From: Insolitispirillum peregrinum
Lineage (GTDB): Bacteria > Pseudomonadota > Alphaproteobacteria > Rhodospirillales > Rhodospirillaceae
Assembly: GCF_900156605.1 (NCBI RefSeq)
Contig: NZ_FTOA01000003.1
Location: 248,001-312,000, forward strand
DNA length: 64,000 nt
Reading direction: 5' to 3'
Of this stretch, positions 55,728 to 63,655 are shown piece by piece. The notes under the pieces were generated by a model, which was not told the DNA's origin, ran no database searches, and saw only the letters and a program-made list of their open reading frames with translations. The translations under genes were made by a program, and so were the position numbers. Every line of letters begins with the position of its first letter. Position 1 is the first letter of the stretch.

Positions 55728-56780
55728 GTGCAGTCAGTGCGCGTCCTGCAAGCAATGGCCGGGGCCGCCCACGGGGGCGCCGAGCTGTTTTTCGAACGAC
55801 TGACCCTCGCCCTGCACCGAGCGGGGACCGAGCAACGGGTGCTGATCCGGCGCAACCCCCAGCGGGCGGCGACGTTGCAGGCAGGCGGTATTGCCGCCGT
55901 CGAGTTGCCCTTTGGCGGGCTGTTCGACTTTACCACCAAACGCCGCTTTGCCGCTGAAATCACCCGCTTTGCGCCGCAGGTGGTGCTGAGCTGGATGAAC
56001 CGCGCCACCCGCTTCACCCCGCCGAAGACCACCGGCAAGGGCTTTGTCCATGTGGCGCGGCTGGGGGGCTATTACGATCTGAAATACTATCAGGCCTGCG
56101 ACCATCTGGTCTGCAACACGCAGGATCTGGTCGAGTACGTGATCCGCGAAGGCTGGCCGAGCGAACGGACGCACTACCTGCCGAACTTCGCCGAAGAGGT
56201 TTCCGCTCCGCCGGTCAGTCGGGTCAGCCTGAATACCCCCGAGACGGCTCCGGTGTTGTTCGCGCTGGGCCGACTGCACGGGAACAAGGGTTTTGATACC
56301 CTGCTGCGCGCCTTTGCGCAGGTGCCGGGGGCCTATCTGTGGATTGCCGGGGAAGGCCCCGAACGGGCGGCGCTGGAGGCTCTGGCGCAGGAACTGGGGG
56401 TGGCCGACCGCTTGCGCCTTCTGGGCTGGCGCAACGATGCTCCGGCCCTGCACGCGGCTGCCGACCTGTTCGTCTGCCCCTCGCGCCACGAGCCACTGGG
56501 CAATGTGGTGATCGAGGCGTGGGCGCAAGGCTCGCCGGTGGTGGCCGCAGCCAGTCAGGGACCGTGCGAGCTGATTACTCCCGGCGTGACCGGCCTGCTG
56601 ACGCCGGTGGACGATGTGGCGGCGATGGCGCACACTCTGAATGCGGCGCTGGCCGACCGGGCGGCGCTGGCGGCGATGGCCGAGGCCGGGCGGGCCGCCT
56701 ATCAGGCACAGTTTACCGAGGCGGCGGTGGTTGCCCGCTATCAGGACTTTTTCCGCCGCCTTGCGGCACCTGCGGTCTGA
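55728..56780 (+). CDS. GT-B glycosyltransferase, family 4
   Basis: 350 residues. Starts MQSVRVLQAMAGAAHGGAEL with the N-terminal glycine-rich loop. The C-terminal part has VLFALGRLHGNKGFDTLLRA, LWIAGEGPERAALEALAQEL, DLFVCPSRHEPLGNVVIEAW and GSPVVAAASQGPCELI, a textbook GT4 donor site. GAGG lies seven bases before the GTG at 55728, preferred over the GTG at 55722 that would leave only one base of spacing. Confidence 0.92.
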   Translation: MQSVRVLQAMAGAAHGGAELFFERLTLALHRAGTEQRVLIRRNPQRAATLQAGGIAAVELPFGGLFDFTTKRRFAAEITRFAPQVVLSWMNRATRFTPPKTTGKGFVHVARLGGYYDLKYYQACDHLVCNTQDLVEYVIREGWPSERTHYLPNFAEEVSAPPVSRVSLNTPETAPVLFALGRLHGNKGFDTLLRAFAQVPGAYLWIAGEGPERAALEALAQELGVADRLRLLGWRNDAPALHAAADLFVCPSRHEPLGNVVIEAWAQGSPVVAAASQGPCELITPGVTGLLTPVDDVAAMAHTLNAALADRAALAAMAEAGRAAYQAQFTEAAVVARYQDFFRRLAAPAV

Positions 56781-56795
56781 CGGGGAGACGGGACA

Positions 56796-58598
56796 ATGTG
56801 CGGCATTGCCGGGGTGGCGAGCGCCATCGGTCAGGCTCCCGAGACGGCGGTTCTCGACCGGATGGCGCAGGCGCTGTCCCATCGCGGCCCCGATGGCTGC
56901 CACAGCGTCCGCGTCGGTGCCATCGGGCTGGCCCATGCCCGGCTGGCAATCGTTGACCTGACCACCGGCGATCAACCGCTGTACGGGCCGGACGGGCTGG
57001 TGCTGGTGGCCAATGGCGAGATTTACAACGATCTGCCGTTACGACAGGAATTGAGCGGGCGACCATTCCGCACCGGGTCGGACTGCGAAGCGCCGCTGTT
57101 CCTCTATCACGAAGCCCCCGAAGCGCAGAAAACCGCCTTTGCCAGCCGCCTGCGCGGCATGTATGCCATTGCGCTGGCCGATCCGGCGCGCGACCGGGTG
57201 GTGCTGTGCCGCGACCCGTTCGGCATCAAGCCGCTGTACATTGCGCAGGGGGACTTTGGCGTGGCCTTTGCCTCCGAGCCGTGCGCCCTGCTGGCCAGTG
57301 GGCTGTTGCCTGCCGCCCGCGTCGAAACGGCGGCGGCGGTCGAGATGCTGAACTTGCAGTTTTCCACCGGCAGCCGCACGCCGTTGCAGGGCATCGAGCG
57401 GTTGTTGCCCGGCGAAACGGTGGTGATCGAACGCGGGCGGATCGTGTCGCGGCAGCGGCGCTTTGCGTTGTCCGATGCGCTGATCCCGTCCGACGGCCCC
57501 TTGTTGCGCAGCGAAGACGAGGCGCTGGCGGCGCTGGAAGCGGCGTTGCTGGATAGCGTGACGGCGCACCAGCGGTCTGATGTTCCCTATGGCATGTTCC
57601 TGTCTGGCGGGGTGGACAGTGCCACCGTGCTGGCGCTGATGAGCCGCCTGAACGATCAGCCGGTGCGGGCCTTTACCGCCGGCTTCCCCGGCAGCGGGGT
57701 GCATGACGAGCGGTCGCAGGCGGCGCTGGTCGCCAAGGCCTGTGGAGCCGAACACAGTGATCTGGCAATCACTGAACAGGATTTCTGGCGCTGGCTGCCG
57801 TCGATTGTCGCCAGTCTGGATGATCCGGTGGCCGATTATGCCGTGGTGCCGACATGGTTGCTGGCGCGGCAGGCCCGGCAGTCGGTGAAGGTGATCCTGT
57901 CCGGCGAGGGCGGCGACGAGCTGTTCGCCGGGTATGGCCGCTATCGGGCGGCGCTGCGTCCGTGGCCGTTCGCCAAGCCGATGCGGCGGCGGGGAACCTT
58001 TGACGGCTTGGGGGTGCTGCGCGCCGGGGCTGGCTGGCGGGCCGGTCTGACGCAGACCGAGCGGGCGATTGCCGATGCTCCGCAGCAGTGGCTGGCCCAT
58101 CCCTCGCGCCTGAAACGCTTGCAGGCCGCCGATGTGGCCGAATGGTTGCCCAACGACCTGCTGACCAAGCTCGACCGCTGCCTGATGGCCCACGGGGTCG
58201 AAGGGCGGGTGCCGTTCCTCGATCCGGTGGTGGCTGGGGTGGCGATGCGGCTGGATGACCGGCTGACCCTGAAGGACAACACCGGCAAATGGCTGCTGCG
58301 GCGCTGGCTGGACAAGGCCCTGCCGCAAGCGCAGCCCTTTGCCCGCAAGAAAGGCTTTACCGTGCCGGTGGGGGAATGGATCGCCCGCGATGGTGCCCGG
58401 CTGGGCGAGTGGGTGGCGGCAACTCCGGCGGTGCAGGAGATTGCCGATCCGGCGGCGGTGCGCGGTCTGTTCGTCGCCACCGACAAGGATCGTTTGTTCG
58501 CGGCCTGGAGTTTGCTGGTTTACGCGCTGTGGGCGCGACACCATCTGGAAGGGCAGCGGTGCGATGGTGATGTGGCCAGCGTGCTGGCAGCGGCGTAA
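56796..58598 (+). CDS. asnB: Asparagine synthase (glutamine-hydrolysing), in a glycan operon
   Basis: 600 residues. The N-terminal class II glutamine amidotransferase domain begins MCGIAGVASAIG with catalytic Cys2 intact; SHRGPDGCHSVRVG and LVANGEIYNDLPLR follow. The C-terminal synthetase domain has the PP-loop FLSGGVDSATVLALMSRL and SGEGGDELFAGYGRYRAALR. It would form asparagine, or amidate another carboxylate such as a uronic acid on the glycan, as suggested for AsnB-like enzymes in O-antigen loci. It lies 15 bp after the last glycosyltransferase gene and ends the operon, with pyrC 30 bp further on. Confidence 0.93.
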   Translation: MCGIAGVASAIGQAPETAVLDRMAQALSHRGPDGCHSVRVGAIGLAHARLAIVDLTTGDQPLYGPDGLVLVANGEIYNDLPLRQELSGRPFRTGSDCEAPLFLYHEAPEAQKTAFASRLRGMYAIALADPARDRVVLCRDPFGIKPLYIAQGDFGVAFASEPCALLASGLLPAARVETAAAVEMLNLQFSTGSRTPLQGIERLLPGETVVIERGRIVSRQRRFALSDALIPSDGPLLRSEDEALAALEAALLDSVTAHQRSDVPYGMFLSGGVDSATVLALMSRLNDQPVRAFTAGFPGSGVHDERSQAALVAKACGAEHSDLAITEQDFWRWLPSIVASLDDPVADYAVVPTWLLARQARQSVKVILSGEGGDELFAGYGRYRAALRPWPFAKPMRRRGTFDGLGVLRAGAGWRAGLTQTERAIADAPQQWLAHPSRLKRLQAADVAEWLPNDLLTKLDRCLMAHGVEGRVPFLDPVVAGVAMRLDDRLTLKDNTGKWLLRRWLDKALPQAQPFARKKGFTVPVGEWIARDGARLGEWVAATPAVQEIADPAAVRGLFVATDKDRLFAAWSLLVYALWARHHLEGQRCDGDVASVLAAA

Positions 58599-58628
58599 CT
58601 GTGCGCTTTTGATTGTGGAGAAGAGTCC

Positions 58629-59960
58629 ATGAGTGACCGTTTCGACTTGGTGTTGAGCAAAGGCACCGTCTGGATGCCGGGCGGCCCGGTAGAGACGGAC
58701 ATCGGCGTCCGGGACGGGCGGGTGGTGGCCTTTGGCGCGCTGGCAGGGCAGGGGGAGCAGACCCTCGACTGTCAGGGTCAGGACATCCTGCCGGGGGTGA
58801 TCGACACCCAGGTCCATTTCCGCGAGCCGGGTCTGGAGCATAAGGAAGATCTGGAAACCGGCACCCGTGGGGCGGTGCTTGGCGGCGTGACCGGTATTTT
58901 TGAAATGCCGAACACCAAGCCGGGCACCACCACCGCCGAGGCGCTGGCCGACAAGGTGCAGCGGGCGAAAAACCGCGCCTGGTGCGATTTTTCCTTCTTC
59001 ATCGGGGCGGCGACCGACAACATCGACACCCTCGGCGGGCTGGAACGCCTGCCGGGCTGTGCCGGGATCAAGGTGTTCATGGGCTCGTCCACCGGCAGCC
59101 TGCTGGTGGCCGAAGACGGTGAAGTCGCCCGCGTGCTGCAACAGGGCTATCGCCGGATTGCCGTCCACTGCGAAGACGAATACCGCCTGAAGGAACGCTG
59201 GGAACTGGTCAAGGACGGTGCGCCGGTCCACATGCATCCGGTCTGGCGCGACGAGGAAACCGCCCTGCGCGCCACCCAGCGGCTGGTGCGTCTGGCCGAA
59301 GCCGCCCGGCGGCGGGTGCATGTGCTGCATGTGACCAGCGCCGAGGAAATGGCCTATCTGGCCGATCACAAGGACTGGGCCACCGTCGAAACCACGCCGC
59401 AGCACCTGACGCTGGCGGCACCGGATGCCTATGACCGGCTGGGGACCAAGGCCCAGATGAACCCGCCAATCCGCGACGAGCGTCATCGCGATGCCCTGTG
59501 GAAAGCGGTGGCCGAGGGCGTGGTCGATGTGCTCGGCTCGGACCATGCGCCGCACACCCTCGACGAAAAGGCCAAGCCCTATCCGCAGTCGCCGTCCGGG
59601 ATGACCGGCGTGCAGACGCTGGTGCCGGTCATGCTGACCCATGTCGCCAACGGCAAGCTGTCGCTGGAACGCTTCATCGACCTGACCAGCGCCGGTCCGG
59701 CCCGCATCTACAACATTCAGGGCAAGGGCCGCATCGCGCTGGGCTATGATGCCGACTTTACGGTGATCGACCGCAAGGCCTCGCGCACCATCAGTGACTC
59801 GTGGATCGCCAGCCGCGCGGGCTGGACGCCGTTCGATGGCTTCAAGACCACCGGCTGGCCAACGGCAACGGTGGTGCGCGGCCAGATCGTCATGCGCGAC
59901 GACGAGTTGCAGGGGCAGGCCATCGGCGAGCCGGTGCGGTTCCTCGATACGCTGCTGTAA
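58629..59960 (+). CDS. pyrC: Dihydroorotase, cyclic amidohydrolase family
   Basis: 443 residues. Metal-site segments are GVIDTQVHFREPGLEHKEDL, CAGIKVFMGSSTGSLLV (candidate carbamylated Lys), RIAVHCEDEYRLKE, VHVLHVTSAEEMA and VVDVLGSDHAPHTLDEKAKP. The first metal-binding His of the usual HxH is Gln here (TQVHF), while the other ligands are present. An alphaproteobacterial dihydroorotase subgroup with this Gln is known to me, so I call it a dihydroorotase, with some doubt about activity. It closes carbamoyl aspartate to dihydroorotate in pyrimidine synthesis. GGAG precedes the ATG, and asnB lies just upstream. Confidence 0.88.
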   Translation: MSDRFDLVLSKGTVWMPGGPVETDIGVRDGRVVAFGALAGQGEQTLDCQGQDILPGVIDTQVHFREPGLEHKEDLETGTRGAVLGGVTGIFEMPNTKPGTTTAEALADKVQRAKNRAWCDFSFFIGAATDNIDTLGGLERLPGCAGIKVFMGSSTGSLLVAEDGEVARVLQQGYRRIAVHCEDEYRLKERWELVKDGAPVHMHPVWRDEETALRATQRLVRLAEAARRRVHVLHVTSAEEMAYLADHKDWATVETTPQHLTLAAPDAYDRLGTKAQMNPPIRDERHRDALWKAVAEGVVDVLGSDHAPHTLDEKAKPYPQSPSGMTGVQTLVPVMLTHVANGKLSLERFIDLTSAGPARIYNIQGKGRIALGYDADFTVIDRKASRTISDSWIASRAGWTPFDGFKTTGWPTATVVRGQIVMRDDELQGQAIGEPVRFLDTLL

Positions 59961-59978
59961 GGGTTTGTTGGGGGGGAG

Positions 59979-60140
59979 TGTGGGCTACCGCCCACGCCCG
60001 TTCGGGGGCTAGAGCGTTTTCACACCGAGCGAAAACGCTCTTCCCTTTGAGTGCCGCATTTTCCGAGCCGTTGACCGGAGACGGTCAACTTGAAAATGCT
60101 CTAATGCCCCCGATCCCCCCTTTTTTCCTTGATGATCTAT
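59979..60140. repeat. Dispersed GC-rich repeat, family B, copy 5, partial, with the nested 94-bp element
   Basis: It starts GTGGGCTACCGCCC like copy 1 and contains the nested 94-bp element at the same internal position. It continues through the CCCCCGATCCCCCCTTTTTT bridge and stops at CTTGATGATCT, where the CRISPR leader begins. The 3' half of the repeat is missing. Confidence 0.75.
60010..60103. repeat. 94-bp TAGAGC-ended element, second copy
   Basis: Nearly identical to 480-573, starting TAGAGCGTTTTCACACC and ending TTGAAAATGCTCTA. It has imperfect 13-bp terminal inverted repeats, the internal GAGCGTTTTC/GAAAACGCTC hairpin and GTTGACCGGAGACGGTCAAC. Confidence 0.8.
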
Positions 60141-60145
60141 CTGGT

Positions 60146-60345
60146 GTCATGGGGGGCGGTGCGCGTTGGCGCGAACCGCAAGCGTGTCGGGAGACTCCGG
60201 GAGGTTCGCGCTGCTCTATCGCGTTGAAAAATAACGATCTTGATTCCTGTATTATTTGTATACGTATGTTTTGCCGGAAAAATGGTCGAGGTTCGCGCAA
60301 ATGCCCTCTTTTTCTGAAGAAATATAATCTGTTACACTACCGGGA
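60146..60345 (+). promoter_or_regulatory. CRISPR leader
   Basis: AT-rich region directly before the first repeat. It holds GCGCGAACCGCAAGCG near 60170 and GGGAGGTTCGCGCTGC near 60199. Similar GCGAACC and GGTTCGCG blocks lie between cas2 and the array in type I-C loci. The degenerate repeats are at the opposite end, so transcription and spacer acquisition should start here. No cas2 reading frame is left upstream. Confidence 0.7.
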
Positions 60346-61177
60346 GTCGCCCCCTTCACGGGGGCGTGGATTGAAACGCGTGAGACTCGCAAGTCCGCGC
60401 AAGCCCTCGAACGTCGCCCCCTTCACGGGGGCGTGGATTGAAACGGGCGCCGCGCGCGGCGGCTCTACTGCATCATTGTCGCCCCCTTCACGGGGGCGTG
60501 GATTGAAACAACGGCGCGTTGATCCAGGCTGCTCCGCTGCTGGAGGTCGCCCCCTTCACGGGGGCGTGGATTGAAACTTGCCGCATCAACTGCGCATCCT
60601 CATAATCAGCAAAGTCGCCCCCTTCACGGGGGCGTGGATTGAAACTGGTCACCAAGTGGGCCCTGGCTGTCAGGGGCGATGGTCGCCCCCTTCACGGGGG
60701 CGTGGATTGAAACCGCCATTATGGCTTATGGCAAGCGGAACAAGAGACGTCGCCCCCTTCACGGGGGCGTGGATTGAAACCGGGTCCCGGCCCAGCTCTT
60801 GGGCGACCTGCCGGGTCGCCCCCTTCACGGGGGCGTGGATTGAAACTCACGGACCAACTGAGTATTGATGCTTTAAGTGTGTCGCCCCCTTCACGGGGGC
60901 GTGGATTGAAACATCTTGATGGTGCGGGCCAGCCCCATCAGGTCGGTCGCCCCCTTCACGGGGGTGTGGATTGAAACTTAGTAGTAATATATGTCTTGGT
61001 GATGGTTGGGCGGTCGCCCCCTTCACGGGGGCGTGGATTGAAACATCTTCAAGATACCACATAAACATCTCCTAAAGAGGTCGCCCCCTTCACAGGGGCG
61101 TGGATTGAAACCCGTGCTCGGTGTAGACGTTGATGTTGGTATCAAGTCGCCCTCTTCACCGGGGCGCGGATTGTGTC
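60346..61177 (+). CRISPR. CRISPR array, type I-C-like repeat, 13 repeats and 12 spacers
   Basis: The 32-bp repeat starts GTCGCCCCCTTCAC and ends GTGGATTGAAAC, a type I-C signature with a GCCCCC/GGGGGC stem. Repeats begin at 60346, 60413, 60478, 60546, 60614, 60682, 60749, 60815, 60881, 60946, 61013, 61080 and 61146. Spacers are 33-36 bp and all different. The repeats at 60946 and 61080 carry one substitution each, and the last (61146-61177) has six, so the oldest end is on the right. No cas gene is present in the window; pyrC flanks one side and tpx the other. Confidence 0.97.
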
Positions 61178-61213
61178 GGCATCCAACACACCTCTCCTCC
61201 ACGATCCCCGAGC

Positions 61214-61255
61214 AAAAAAAGGCTGCCCCCGAACCTGTACGGGGGCAGCCTTTTT
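61214..61255. terminator. Bidirectional terminator between the CRISPR array and tpx
   Basis: GGCTGCCCCCG at 61221-61231 pairs perfectly with CGGGGGCAGCC at 61240-61250. The stem is flanked by seven A and five T. It can end both CRISPR precursor and tpx transcripts. Confidence 0.9.
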
Positions 61256-61271
61256 GCGTCATACCTGAACT

Positions 61272-61333
61272 CATGGGGTCCGGGGCCTGAAGGCCCCGGC
61301 GAGGTGTGGAGCAGCGCTCCACGTCCCTGTTTT
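61272..61333. repeat. Dispersed GC-rich repeat, family B, copy 6 (3' half only)
   Basis: It carries ATGGGGTCCGGGGCCTGAAG, the GGGGCCTGAAGGCCCC palindrome and GGAGCAGCGCTCC with ACGTCC. The 5' half is absent. It is the half lacking from the copy on the other side of the CRISPR array. Confidence 0.75.
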
Positions 61334-61348
61334 CCCCTGTGTCCTGCT

Positions 61349-61846
61349 TTAGATGGCAGCCAGCGCGGCGGCATAATCCGGCTCGTCGGCGATTTCGCTG
61401 ACCAACTGGGCGTGACGAACCACGCCGTCGGCACCGATCACCAGCACCGCACGGGCCAGCAGGCCTTCGAGCGGGCCAGCGGCAATGGTCAGGCCATAGC
61501 GGGCACCAAAGCCCTTGTCGCGTAGGTCCGAGGCCGAGACCACCGCGTCCAGACCTTCGGCACCGCAGAAGCGCTTATGGGCGAACGGCAGGTCGGCACT
61601 GGCGCACAGCACGACGGTGTTCGGCAGGGCGGCGGCCTTGGCGTTGAAGGTGCGGACCGAGGTAGCGCAGGTTGGGGTGTCAACGCTGGGGAAGACGGAC
61701 AGGATCACCGTCTTGCCGGCCAGATCGGCCAGAGTGACCTCTGACAGGTCAGTGCGGGTCAGGCGGAACTCCGGGGCGGCGGTACCAACGGCGGGCAGAT
61801 CTCCGACTGTGGAAACCGGATTTCCCTTCAGGGTGATGGAGGCCAT
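61349..61846 (-). CDS. tpx: Thiol peroxidase (Tpx, atypical 2-Cys peroxiredoxin)
   Basis: 165 residues. Peroxidatic Cys60 lies in SVFPSVDTPTCATSVRTFN and resolving Cys94 in HKRFCGAEG. ITLKGNPVSTVGDLPAVGTA at the start and GLLARAVLVIGADGVVRHAQ near the end are typical of Tpx. It reduces hydrogen and alkyl hydroperoxides using thioredoxin. It is monocistronic, with a terminator downstream and 231 bp of otherwise featureless sequence upstream. Confidence 0.96.
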   Translation of the reverse strand: MASITLKGNPVSTVGDLPAVGTAAPEFRLTRTDLSEVTLADLAGKTVILSVFPSVDTPTCATSVRTFNAKAAALPNTVVLCASADLPFAHKRFCGAEGLDAVVSASDLRDKGFGARYGLTIAAGPLEGLLARAVLVIGADGVVRHAQLVSEIADEPDYAAALAAI

Positions 61847-62077
61847 GATCTATCCTGTATGGTGTTGAAAGATAACACCATGTAGGCAGAAAGGTGAGGC
61901 TCTGGCAAGGCCGGACCCTGTTTATTCCGACATTTTTGCACGGACATGAGGCATCCCTGCCCGCGCCATCTCCCGACTTGCGAGTTTTTGCCTTTTTGTA
62001 ACAGGGGGTTGTTCCGGCCGGGCGGCTCCGGTACTGCTGTTGCTGTCGTTGTCGGGGTATCCTGTGGAGCATGTAGA

Positions 62078-62656
62078 ATGAGCGTGATGGCTGGTCACCT
62101 GTCTGGCAAAGGCAAGGCTTTCGGTTTCCCCTCTCCGGCGCGGCCCGCCGAACGGGGGGCGATTTTACGGATTGCCGGATGGCGCCTGCGGCCCGCAACG
62201 CGTAAGGATGAGGGCTTTTTGCGCACGCTGTATGCCAGCCTGCGGGCCGAGGAATTGCGTCCCTCGGGATGGTCTGATCAGGCCAGGGCCGATTTCTGCA
62301 CCAGCCAGTTTGACTTGCAGCATGCCGACTGGACCCGCCGCTATCCGTTGGCGCAGTTTCTGGTGATCATGGACGGTGAGCGGCGGATTGGCCGTCTGTA
62401 TGTTGACCTGTCGTCCTCTGTCGTGCGGTTGATTGATATCGGCTTGCTGCCGGACTGGCAGGGCAAGGGGATCGGATCGGCGGTTCTGCGGGCCTTGCAG
62501 GAGCGGGCGCAGGCGGTGGGTGGTCAGGTGGGGCTGTCGGTGCTGGACGATAATCTTCGGGCTTTGGCGCTGTATCAGCGGGCCGGTTTTGTGGTCAGCG
62601 GGCAGACAGGGATGCACTGGCAGATGGTCTGGCAGCCTGCTCCGCTGGGGGCATAG
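62078..62656 (+). CDS. GNAT-family N-acetyltransferase
   Basis: 192 residues. The acetyl-CoA-binding motif is VRLIDIGLLPDWQGKGIGSA, followed by VLRALQERAQAVGG and NLRALALYQRAGFVVSGQTG, which are GNAT motifs A and B. Substrate unknown. GGAG precedes the ATG at 62078 by eight bases; the longer frame starting at 61946 is not supported. Its stop overlaps the start of the next gene by one base, so the two are probably coupled. Confidence 0.88.
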   Translation: MSVMAGHLSGKGKAFGFPSPARPAERGAILRIAGWRLRPATRKDEGFLRTLYASLRAEELRPSGWSDQARADFCTSQFDLQHADWTRRYPLAQFLVIMDGERRIGRLYVDLSSSVVRLIDIGLLPDWQGKGIGSAVLRALQERAQAVGGQVGLSVLDDNLRALALYQRAGFVVSGQTGMHWQMVWQPAPLGA

Positions 62657-63120
62657 TGGTGACCGGTCTCCGTTACACCCTGCGGCAGTGGCGCGGGCGG
62701 GTTGGCTTGCCGGTGGAGGCGATGGTGTGCCTTGCGCTGGCGCGGCTGGCCTGTCTGGTGATGCCCTTTCGTCTGGCGCTGCGGCTGGTGGGGTTGCGGC
62801 CGGTGCCGCAGTCGGCGGACAGGACGGGACCACTCGGGCCGCTGGACCCACGGATTTCGGCGGTGGCCGGGATGATTGCCCGCATGGCGGCGCGGGCACC
62901 GTTTCGGGCGGTGTGTTTGCAGCAATCGTTTGCTGCTGCCTTGATGCTGCGGCGGCGTGGCCTGCCGGTGGATGTGCATCTGGGTGTCCGGCGAGAGAAC
63001 GGAGTGTTTGCCGCCCACGCCTGGAGCCTGAGCAATGGTCATCCGGTGACGGGCGTTCCCGAGGCCGGGGTGTACCAGACGGTGGCCATCCTGCGGGCGG
63101 GGCAGGAGCATGAGTGTTAA
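62656..63120 (+). CDS. Transglutaminase-like protein of the lasso peptide biosynthesis B2 family
   Basis: 154 residues with a GTG start and a GGGG upstream. The C-terminal two thirds show FRAVCLQQSFAAALMLRRRG, then LPVDVHLGVRRENGVFAAHA and WSLSNGHPVTG. Cys87 and His121 fit the Cys-His pair of McjB-type cysteine proteases that remove leader peptides from lasso precursors. A hydrophobic N-terminal helix (about 20-50) is present. No precursor peptide, B1 (RRE) gene or cyclase is adjacent, so its target is unknown. It overlaps the GNAT gene. Confidence 0.75.
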   Translation: MVTGLRYTLRQWRGRVGLPVEAMVCLALARLACLVMPFRLALRLVGLRPVPQSADRTGPLGPLDPRISAVAGMIARMAARAPFRAVCLQQSFAAALMLRRRGLPVDVHLGVRRENGVFAAHAWSLSNGHPVTGVPEAGVYQTVAILRAGQEHEC

Positions 63121-63204
63121 CGTTCTTGGGTATCCGGCAAATCCGGTGAGGCAGACGGGCTGGTCTGTTCGGAGTTGCTTTCAAATCTGATGGAGGAGTG
63201 CCTT

Positions 63205-63597
63205 ATGCGTTTTGGCTACACGATTATTTATGTTGCTTCGGTCGCCCACACCTTGGCCTTCTATGAGACGGCTTTTGGTTTCAAAACAAGATTTTTACAT
63301 GACTCAGGGGAGTACGGTGAGCTGGAGACCGGCTCCACGACGCTGGCCTTTGCCTCTCTGGAGCTGGCTGAGGCCAATTTCCACGGGGCTTGTGCCCCTG
63401 TAAAGCCCGACGCGCTTCCCCCCGGCATTGAGCTGGCTTTTGTCACCGAAGATGTTGCGCAGTCCTATCAGACCGCGGTTGATGCCGGTGCGACCCCGGT
63501 CCATCCGCCGGTCGAAAAGCCGTGGGGGCAGACGATTGCCTACGTTCGATCGCTGGAAGGCACGCTGATCGAACTCTGCACCCCCGTCGGGGGGTGA
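63205..63597 (+). CDS. Glyoxalase/bleomycin resistance (VOC) family protein
   Basis: 130 residues. MRFGYTIIYVASVAHTLAFY with FYETAFGF is the standard VOC opening, followed by TGSTTLAFASLELAE and GIELAFVTEDVAQSY. WGQTIAYVRSLEGTLIELC is the C-terminal metal-site half with Glu. Substrate unknown; many such proteins act on small metabolites. GGAGGAG lies six bases before the ATG at 63205, which decides the start over upstream codons. Confidence 0.88.
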   Translation: MRFGYTIIYVASVAHTLAFYETAFGFKTRFLHDSGEYGELETGSTTLAFASLELAEANFHGACAPVKPDALPPGIELAFVTEDVAQSYQTAVDAGATPVHPPVEKPWGQTIAYVRSLEGTLIELCTPVGG

Positions 63598-63655
63598 GCA
63601 GCGTGTAAAGATCGCGGCCGCACCGGGGCGCAACGATAGAGGTCAGGGGGCGGGG

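Noticed and set aside
56796-58598. AsnB as a lasso-peptide cyclase paired with the B2-like gene at 62.7 kb
   Set aside because: It has an intact glutaminase domain with Cys2, lies inside a glycosyltransferase operon, and is 4 kb from the B2-like gene with pyrC, the CRISPR array and tpx in between.
60578-60974. Open frames within the CRISPR array
   Set aside because: They translate the repeats (PFTGAWIET and PPSRGRGLK patterns) and are not genes.
61946-62077. Longer N-terminus of the GNAT protein or a small cysteine-containing peptide gene
   Set aside because: There is no ribosome-binding site at 61946, the composition is unlike a leader peptide, and GGAG precedes the ATG at 62078.
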